Shown here: piece by piece, positions 13,554-18,044 of the stretch
How the letters are laid out: every line of letters begins with the position of its first letter
Numbering within the stretch: the first letter of the stretch is position 1
From: Clostridia bacterium
GTDB lineage: Bacteria > Bacillota > Clostridia > Peptostreptococcales > Anaerovoracaceae
NCBI GenBank assembly: GCA_024403005.1
Contig: JAKSSQ010000007.1
Location: 1-18,044 of the forward strand
Reading direction: 5' to 3'
DNA length: 18,044 bases
The notes under the pieces: generated by a model
The model's database searches: none
The model's input: the letters and a program-made list of their open reading frames with translations, nothing else
Told to the model about the DNA's origin: nothing
Position numbers and translations under genes: made by a program

Positions 13554-13886
13554 TTAATAAATATTTAATCCGGCGTCGGGGAACATCACCCAGATTGCGA
13601 GGAGGATTCCCCACATTATGGCTATGCCCAGATCCCGAAAAAGTCCGCTTATAAGGTATCTTTTAATGCCGTTCTTCCTTATTTCGCTTACAGCCGCAAT
13701 CAGTATGGCCAGGCCAAGGCATCCTGTGGTCCCTGCCTGGTGCAGCAGAGGATGCTCGGGGTCAAAATAAGCCGTGCCGAGAAATACCATCGCAATTACG
13801 AGCAGCGAAACATAAACAGCCCTTGCCCTGGGGCTCATCGGTCTGTCCTGTGGTTTTTTAAAGAAAAAGTCGGTGAAGTTAGACAT
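13554..13886 (-). CDS. small three-helix membrane protein of unknown function
   Basis: 110 residues, not recognised. Three hydrophobic segments at roughly 24-41, 52-67 and 86-102 are separated by short loops. The N-terminus is soluble and basic (KKPQDRPMSPRAR), and a loop has SEIRKNGIKRY. The start is uncertain: the first ATG (13886) has only AAGG three bases away, while ATG 13838 (residue 17) has AGGA at seven bases and would keep all three membrane segments. It lies 55 bases after the TRAP large subunit, beyond a hairpin, and 30 bases before the RpiB-like gene. Position suggests a role with the transporter, but nothing in the sequence shows this; no catalytic motif is visible. Confidence 0.65.
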   Translation of the reverse strand: MSNFTDFFFKKPQDRPMSPRARAVYVSLLVIAMVFLGTAYFDPEHPLLHQAGTTGCLGLAILIAAVSEIRKNGIKRYLISGLFRDLGIAIMWGILLAIWVMFPDAGLNIY

Positions 13887-13903
13887 ATACCTTAAATAAA
13901 TAA

Positions 13904-13933
13904 AAAAGGGTGAATGCTCAGATCCACCCTTTT
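13904..13933 (-). terminator. hairpin/terminator between TRAP large subunit and the small membrane-protein gene
   Basis: Stem AAAAGGGTG (13904-13912) / CACCCTTTT (13925-13933) with a 12-nt loop. On the minus strand it is followed by TTATTTATTT. It starts 8 bp after the DctM-type stop. No separate promoter is evident for the two genes beyond it, so partial read-through is likely. Confidence 0.65.
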
Positions 13934-13941
13934 ATTAATAA

Positions 13942-15219
13942 CTAGTGTACGAGAAGCAGTGTTACCTGCGGAATCATTGTAATTATGATAAGTGTAATTG
14001 CAAGGGGCAGATAATACGGCAAAGCGCCTTTTACCATTCGGTCGAAGCTTATGCCTGCAACTCTTGCTGTTGCGTAGAGGCATGTTCCTACCGGAGGTGT
14101 AATGAGACCAATCATGAGGTTGAATACCATGATGAGACCGAAGTGAACCGGGTTAACTTCGAATGCGATAGCAGCCGGTGTAAGGATAGGTCCGAGAATC
14201 ATGATAGCTGCGTTTGCGTCCATGAAGCATCCTACGAAGAGCAGGAAGATGTTGATCATCAGCAGGAAGATGTACTTGTTGCTGGATACGGAAAGGAAGA
14301 AGTTAAGTACGATGGACGGAATCTGGAACTTTGTAATCATGTAACCGTAGAGAGTGGATCCTGCTACTACAAGCATGATTGCAACGGATTCTGTTGCTGC
14401 GGACTTAAATGTTGCGATAACTTCCTTAAGAGATACTTCGCGGTAAACTACACATACGAGGATTGTTGCGTAAAGTGTAGCAACACCTGCAGCTTCTGTA
14501 GCGGTGAACACACCGGAAAGAATGCCGCCGATGAGGATGACCGGAGTCATGAGCGCGAGAATGGAGTGTCTGAAGAGATCCCACAGTTCGCCTAAAGATG
14601 GGAATGCTCTTCTGGGGTAATTTCTCTTAACGGAGATGGCCGCTACCATTAAACCGAGTGTGACTGCGCACAGAACACCAGGGATGATGCCACCAACCAG
14701 AAGGCTGGAAATGGATACGCCGCAGGCGCTGCCGAATACGATAAGAGGAATTGAAGGAGGAATGATGGGTCCGATTGTGGAAGAAGCAGCTGTAATGCCT
14801 GCTGCAAATTCTACGTCGAAACCTTCTTCCTTCATAGCTTCGATTTCAATGGTTCCGAGGCCTGCAGCGTCAGCTACGGCAGAACCGCTCATGCCTGCAA
14901 ATACTACGGAAGCGAGGATGTTTACCTGACCGAGACCGCCGGGAATCCAGCCTACGAGAGCGTTGCAGAACTTAAAGATACGCTTTGTAATGCTTCCTAC
15001 GTTCATCATCTTGCCGGCAAGCATAAAGAACGGAATAGCCAGAAGTACGAAGCTGTTAACGCCTGCTGTAAGCTTCTGAGCCATAGTGCCCATGTTTACG
15101 ATGCCGAACTTGCCGCCGTAGAGCATGCCTACTACGGAAGTAATGATGAGTGCGTAAGGTACTGCAAAACCGAGAAGGAACAGAAGAAGAAGCATTCCTA
15201 CAAATATTGCTACTATCAT
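13942..15219 (-). CDS. dctM: TRAP transporter large permease subunit, DctM type
   Basis: 425 residues, almost entirely hydrophobic, with about twelve predicted membrane segments; this is the usual size. Conserved TRAP-T motifs are visible: FAGMSGSAVADAA (108-120), ASSTIGPIIPPS (145-156), TATEAAG in the middle loop, DANAAIMILGPI and LITPPVGTCLY near the C-terminus. These helix-hairpin segments form the sodium and substrate sites in this family. It works with the small subunit and the binding protein to import an organic acid driven by sodium. Its ATG overlaps the stop of the small subunit in an ATGA, so the two are translationally coupled. Confidence 0.95.
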   Translation of the reverse strand: MIVAIFVGMLLLLFLLGFAVPYALIITSVVGMLYGGKFGIVNMGTMAQKLTAGVNSFVLLAIPFFMLAGKMMNVGSITKRIFKFCNALVGWIPGGLGQVNILASVVFAGMSGSAVADAAGLGTIEIEAMKEEGFDVEFAAGITAASSTIGPIIPPSIPLIVFGSACGVSISSLLVGGIIPGVLCAVTLGLMVAAISVKRNYPRRAFPSLGELWDLFRHSILALMTPVILIGGILSGVFTATEAAGVATLYATILVCVVYREVSLKEVIATFKSAATESVAIMLVVAGSTLYGYMITKFQIPSIVLNFFLSVSSNKYIFLLMINIFLLFVGCFMDANAAIMILGPILTPAAIAFEVNPVHFGLIMVFNLMIGLITPPVGTCLYATARVAGISFDRMVKGALPYYLPLAITLIIITMIPQVTLLLVH

Positions 15220-15731
15220 TTGGTTTCCTCCTCTAATTCTACGGTGTATTCAGCTTCAGCTGCCTGAAGCACTTCTTTATAATTTACTGCTCTGTTGAGA
15301 ACAAATATTACAGATGCGGAGCAGCCGATGATTACAGGTATGTACTGATAACATACCAGCAGCCAGCGAACTGAACCGAATGTCATAGTATTTGTAGATC
15401 CGTAATAACGTACGGCACCGATAGTAATGAAAACAAGCATTACAACGTAAAGTGCGCACATTATCCAATAGAGCAGAACTCTTGCTTTGTAAGGAATCTT
15501 ATCAAAAAAGTAAGTAACTTTGAGCTGGTCGTTTTTTGCTTCCAGTACGGGCAGCATAAGGAATACCAGCCAGATGTAACCCATGCGGGCAAATTCTTCT
15601 GTCCAGGGTGCAGAAATTTTAAGAACGAAGCGGAACAGTACCTGAAGAAGAACCATTATGAGCATGAAGAACAGAATTACTGCGCTTATGCCCTCAAGTA
15701 CGTCCGAAATCTTTTTTAAAACACTTCTCAT
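15216..15731 (-). CDS. dctQ: TRAP transporter small permease subunit, DctQ type
   Basis: 171 residues with four membrane segments (about 14-36, 47-65, 84-108, 122-146) and an acidic cytoplasmic tail. The family signature Q-x-x-x-RF followed by PWTEEFARM is present (30-50). GGAG lies seven bases before the ATG. It overlaps dctM by four bases (ATGA) and follows dctP across a terminator, so membrane subunits are probably made at a lower level than the binding protein. Confidence 0.93.
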   Translation of the reverse strand: MRSVLKKISDVLEGISAVILFFMLIMVLLQVLFRFVLKISAPWTEEFARMGYIWLVFLMLPVLEAKNDQLKVTYFFDKIPYKARVLLYWIMCALYVVMLVFITIGAVRYYGSTNTMTFGSVRWLLVCYQYIPVIIGCSASVIFVLNRAVNYKEVLQAAEAEYTVELEEETK

Positions 15732-15815
15732 ATGGTTACTCCATAAACTAAGCGTGAATAGGTTTATTAGTAGTTAAATAGTATCAATAAAATAATATTA
15801 AAGATTGTTAAAAAA

Positions 15816-15844
15816 CGGGCAGCCATTGGATTAATGGCCGCCCG
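15816..15844 (-). terminator. intrinsic terminator between dctP and dctQ
   Basis: CGGGC-A-GCCATT (15816-15827) pairs with AATGGC-C-GCCCG (15833-15844), with one internal mismatch and a 5-nt loop. On the minus strand it is followed by TTTTTT. It sits 33 bp after the dctP stop. I saw no convincing promoter between it and dctQ, so it probably attenuates a dctP-Q-M transcript. Confidence 0.82.
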
Positions 15845-15876
15845 CATAAGTCTAGCCTGCTAAAACGCGCCGAAAA

Positions 15877-16893
15877 TTAGTTTCCGAGGTAAGCGGAGAT
15901 GTAGTCCTTAGCTTCCTGAGAGAAGTTTTCGAGAGCCTTTTCGATACCAGCCTGAGCTGCCTTAGCCCATTCATCCTTATCTACGTCGATGAATGTAGCA
16001 CCGTTGTCAGCAGCCTTCTTCTTGTTTTCAACTGCCATAGCGTCGAGTTCTGCATCGCCCCAGTCGTCAGCTTCCTTAAGAGCCTTCAGGAGGATTTCCT
16101 GATCTGCGGGATCCATAGCATCGAATACATCGCAGTTAATGCACCAGTGGTGCAGACCGATCATGTGTTCTGTGTTCATGATGTACTTGTTTACATCATA
16201 GATGGAGTTAGCACAAATGTTGTCGATGGGGTTTTCCTGAGCATCTACAACGCCTGTCTGCAGAGCGGAATATGTTTCAGCCCATGCAACTACTGTGCAC
16301 ATAGCGCCCATGGAGTTCCATACTGTTACCCAGGATTCGATTTCGGGAACACGAATCTTAAGACCTGTCAGTTCTGCGGGAGTCTTGATTTCCTTGGAAG
16401 CTGTGAGGAGTCTCGGAGTTCTGTTCTGTGTACCGATGAGGTAAACGTTAGCGCTGGACTTTGCAGCGTCAGCGATTGCCTTACCGAGCTTTTCGTCAGC
16501 ATAAACTGCCTTAACGTCGTCAGCGGACTTGAAGATGAAGGGAACGAGTGTCGGGTCGATGCCTGTAGCGATCTGAGAACCGAAGTTGTCGCCGAAGTGA
16601 GCGATGTCGATTTCACCCATCTTGATCTGCTGGATGTTTTCGAGTTCGTTACCAAGTGTAGCATCCTGGTGGAATGTAATCTTGATACGACCGTCGGAGT
16701 ACTGGTCAGCAAGTTCTACGAACTTTTCGCCAACGAGACCGATAACTGTGCCTGTAGCGTCAGAAGAAGCCATTGTGAATTCATATGTCTTAGCTTCTGC
16801 AGCTTCACCGCCATTGTCTGCGGGAGTAGCACCGCAAGCTGCCATAGCGAATACCATGGACAGAGCCAGCAGTACTGCAATAACCTTTTTCAT
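15877..16893 (-). CDS. dctP: TRAP transporter substrate-binding lipoprotein, DctP type
   Basis: 338 residues. A lipoprotein signal peptide (KK, hydrophobic run, lipobox MAAC with C20) anchors it outside the membrane, followed by an Asp/Gly/Glu/Ala linker and the DctP fold. Ligand-site marks are FGDN (100-103), R158/R161, the near-universal carboxylate-binding R181 in GLKIRVPE, and AWAETYSALQTGVVDAQENP (203-222). The ligand is therefore expected to carry a carboxylate, fitting a sugar acid or related acid. I chose ATG 16893, which has AAGGAGG eight bases before. An in-frame TTG two codons upstream is too close to that site. Its promoter region carries an operator over the -35, and it is divergent from garR. 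Confidence 0.93.
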   Translation of the reverse strand: MKKVIAVLLALSMVFAMAACGATPADNGGEAAEAKTYEFTMASSDATGTVIGLVGEKFVELADQYSDGRIKITFHQDATLGNELENIQQIKMGEIDIAHFGDNFGSQIATGIDPTLVPFIFKSADDVKAVYADEKLGKAIADAAKSSANVYLIGTQNRTPRLLTASKEIKTPAELTGLKIRVPEIESWVTVWNSMGAMCTVVAWAETYSALQTGVVDAQENPIDNICANSIYDVNKYIMNTEHMIGLHHWCINCDVFDAMDPADQEILLKALKEADDWGDAELDAMAVENKKKAADNGATFIDVDKDEWAKAAQAGIEKALENFSQEAKDYISAYLGN

Positions 16894-16965
16894 AAGCAAT
16901 TCCTCCTTAATTTTGGTAGCTTACAATAAACTGGAAACGAAACCTGAAACTTCGAGCATGTCTAA

Positions 16966-16995
16966 AATGTAAAAATCTGCTCAGATTTGTGTAAA
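16966..16995 (-). promoter_or_regulatory. predicted promoter of dctP
   Basis: On the minus strand TTTACA (16990-16995) and TACATT (16966-16971) are 18 bp apart, about 75 bp upstream of the dctP start. The operator at 16988-17005 covers the -35, and a separate inverted repeat fills the spacer. The -10 is only a 4/6 match, so this is tentative. Confidence 0.45.
16973..16988. repeat. inverted repeat AAATCTG-CT-CAGATTT in the dctP promoter
   Basis: A perfect 7-bp inverted repeat with a 2-base centre, lying between the proposed -35 and -10 of dctP and abutting the LacI-type operator. It does not share the TAAACGTTTA core and is not followed by a T-run, so it is not a terminator. It may be a binding site for a second regulator. 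Confidence 0.5.
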
Positions 16996-17005
16996 CGTTT
17001 CCACA
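16988..17005. promoter_or_regulatory. LacI-family-type operator at the dctP promoter
   Basis: TGTGTAAACGTTTCCACA is an 18-bp palindrome with a single mismatched pair and the central CG shared with the other sites. It is the longest dyad of the set. It overlaps the proposed dctP -35, so binding should repress the transporter genes. Confidence 0.68.
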
Positions 17006-17087
17006 TGAAGTAATTAAATCTTACAACATACGATAATCACTTGCAAGTACATTTCACAAAAATCGGCGGCACCATGTCCCCTAATGA

Positions 17088-17116
17088 TTGACACAGACTT
17101 TAGCTAATGGTATATT
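17088..17116 (+). promoter_or_regulatory. strong sigma-A promoter of garR
   Basis: Perfect TTGACA (17088-17093), 17 bp, then TATATT (17111-17116). Predicted start is near 17123, about 53 bases before the garR ATG. The operator at 17120-17131 lies on the start site. Confidence 0.8.
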
Positions 17117-17119
17117 TTA

Positions 17120-17131
17120 GTAAACGTTTAC
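17120..17131. promoter_or_regulatory. LacI-family-type operator on the garR transcription start
   Basis: Perfect 12-bp palindrome GTAAACGTTTAC followed by A. It begins four bases after the -10 hexamer, the classic position for steric repression. Its centre is 129 bp from the centre of the dctP operator. Confidence 0.72.
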
Positions 17132-17175
17132 ATATTACTAAAACATTTAGTATTTATTTTTTTGGAGGATTTCTT

Positions 17176-18044
17176 ATGAAAATCGGATTTATCGGACTGG
17201 GGGCAATGGGCCGTCCCATGTCCAAAAACCTTATCAAGGCTGGACACGAAGTACACGTATACGACATCGTACCCGCAGCAGTTGAAGAATTAGTAGCAGC
17301 CGGCGCTATCGCAGAAGCAAGCAATAAGGCTGTTGCAGAAGCTACAGACGTAGTTATCACAATGGTACCTAACTCTCCGCACGTTAAGACAGCTGTTACA
17401 GCTCCCGACGGAATCCTCGCTGGCAAGCACGAAGGTACAATCCTTCTCGACATGAGCTCCATCAACCCCCTCGCAACAAGAGAAATTGGCAAGATCTGCG
17501 AAGCTGCAGGCGTTCCCATGTTAGAAGCACCCGTATCCGGCGGTGTTGGCGGCGCAGCTAACGGTACATTATCCATCATGTGCGGCGGTCCCAAGGATCT
17601 GTTCGAACAGCTCAAGCCCATCCTTGACATTCTCGGTTCTTCCGTACTTCTTTGCGGTGAACTCGGTGCAGGCAACACAACAAAGCTCGTTAACCAGCAC
17701 ATCATCGCTGTAGAAATCGCTACAGTTGCTGAAGCTTTCGCAATGGGCAAGAAGGCTGGCGTTGAACCCGAAATCATCTACAATGCAATCAAGGGCGGCT
17801 ATGCAGGCTCCAAGGTTCTGGACGGAAAGCTCACAGCAGCTATGGACAGACAGTTCGAAGCAGGCTTCAGACTCGACCTCCACATTAAGGATATGGTTAA
17901 CGCAGTTGAAACAGGTTATGCAATGGGCGCACCCATGCCTCTCGGCAGCCTCGTACTCGACCAGATGAAGTACCTCTCCGCTAACGGACTCGGCAGCGAA
18001 GACAACGCTACAATGATGAAGTACTACGAAAAGCTTGCAGGATT
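17176..18044 (+). CDS. garR: 2-hydroxy-3-oxopropionate (tartronate semialdehyde) reductase, GarR type; 3' end outside window
   Basis: 289 full codons are present with no stop, close to the family's ~295, so only the last few residues are missing. It is a beta-hydroxyacid dehydrogenase reducing tartronate semialdehyde to D-glycerate with NAD(P)H. N-terminal GLGAMG (7-12) is the dinucleotide signature, and D30 suggests NAD. The substrate loop is APVSGG (118-123), the catalytic Lys is K170 in GNTTKLVNQ with N173, and K238 lies in HIKD. GGAGG is eight bases before the ATG. Relatives include 3-hydroxyisobutyrate dehydrogenase, L-threonate dehydrogenase (LtnD) and sulfolactaldehyde reductase, so the substrate may differ. 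It is divergent from the TRAP genes under a strong operator-controlled promoter. Confidence 0.88.
   Translation, partial: MKIGFIGLGAMGRPMSKNLIKAGHEVHVYDIVPAAVEELVAAGAIAEASNKAVAEATDVVITMVPNSPHVKTAVTAPDGILAGKHEGTILLDMSSINPLATREIGKICEAAGVPMLEAPVSGGVGGAANGTLSIMCGGPKDLFEQLKPILDILGSSVLLCGELGAGNTTKLVNQHIIAVEIATVAEAFAMGKKAGVEPEIIYNAIKGGYAGSKVLDGKLTAAMDRQFEAGFRLDLHIKDMVNAVETGYAMGAPMPLGSLVLDQMKYLSANGLGSEDNATMMKYYEKLAG

Noticed and set aside
17039..17048. Palindrome ACTTGCAAGT in the dctP-garR region
   Set aside because: Short, isolated, unrelated to either core promoter, and no second copy was noticed.

Overview
The window looks like an accessory carbon-catabolism locus from a Gram-positive anaerobe, most likely a Clostridia-class Firmicute. 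This rests on strong AGGAGG-type ribosome binding sites, a lipoprotein signal of the MKKVIAVLLALSM...AAC type on the TRAP binding protein, a cytidylate-kinase-like gene at the left edge, an IlvD of the oxygen-sensitive type, and operators resembling LacI/CcpA sites. Base composition is near 50% GC by eye. No rRNA, tRNA, CRISPR array, transposase or phage gene was seen.

Layout. (1) Positions 1-442 hold the tail of a cytidylate-kinase-like gene on the plus strand and a shared terminator. (2) 442-2776, minus strand: a PLP-dependent aminotransferase with its own promoter, and an HprA-type hydroxypyruvate reductase/glycerate dehydrogenase. (3) 2929-8598, plus strand: one tight five-gene operon of class II aldolase, zinc alcohol dehydrogenase, SerA-like 2-hydroxyacid dehydrogenase and two overlapping FGGY kinases, ended by a very strong bidirectional terminator. 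(4) 8676-12783, minus strand: a beta-keto acid cleavage enzyme (BKACE/DUF849) with its own promoter and terminator, followed by a separate unit of short 3-hydroxyacyl-CoA-dehydrogenase-type enzyme, IlvD/Edd dehydratase and small ABM-fold protein. (5) 13086-16893, minus strand: TRAP binding protein, TRAP small and large membrane subunits, an unknown small membrane protein, and an RpiB/LacAB-type sugar-phosphate isomerase. (6) 17176-end, plus strand: GarR-type 2-hydroxy-3-oxopropionate reductase, cut by the window edge after 289 codons.

How it fits together. A TRAP system imports an organic acid, probably a polyhydroxylated (sugar-derived) one. The cytoplasmic enzymes suggest dehydration (IlvD), oxidation at C2 or C3 (HAD, SerA-like, ADH), phosphorylation (FGGY), isomerisation (RpiB-like), cleavage (class II aldolase or BKACE), and reduction of three-carbon products to glycerate (GarR, HprA). 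I cannot name the substrate. The combination of a CoA-dependent BKACE with this sugar-acid enzyme set does not match a pathway I know.

Regulation gives the best sequence-level evidence that most units work together. A near-palindromic LacI-family-type operator, core TAAACGTTTA or TAAACGTTTC, occurs five times, always between genes: once in the hprA/aldolase divergent region, twice in tandem 21 bp apart upstream of BKACE, and twice between dctP and garR. No regulator gene lies in the window, so the repressor is encoded outside or is a global CcpA-like protein.
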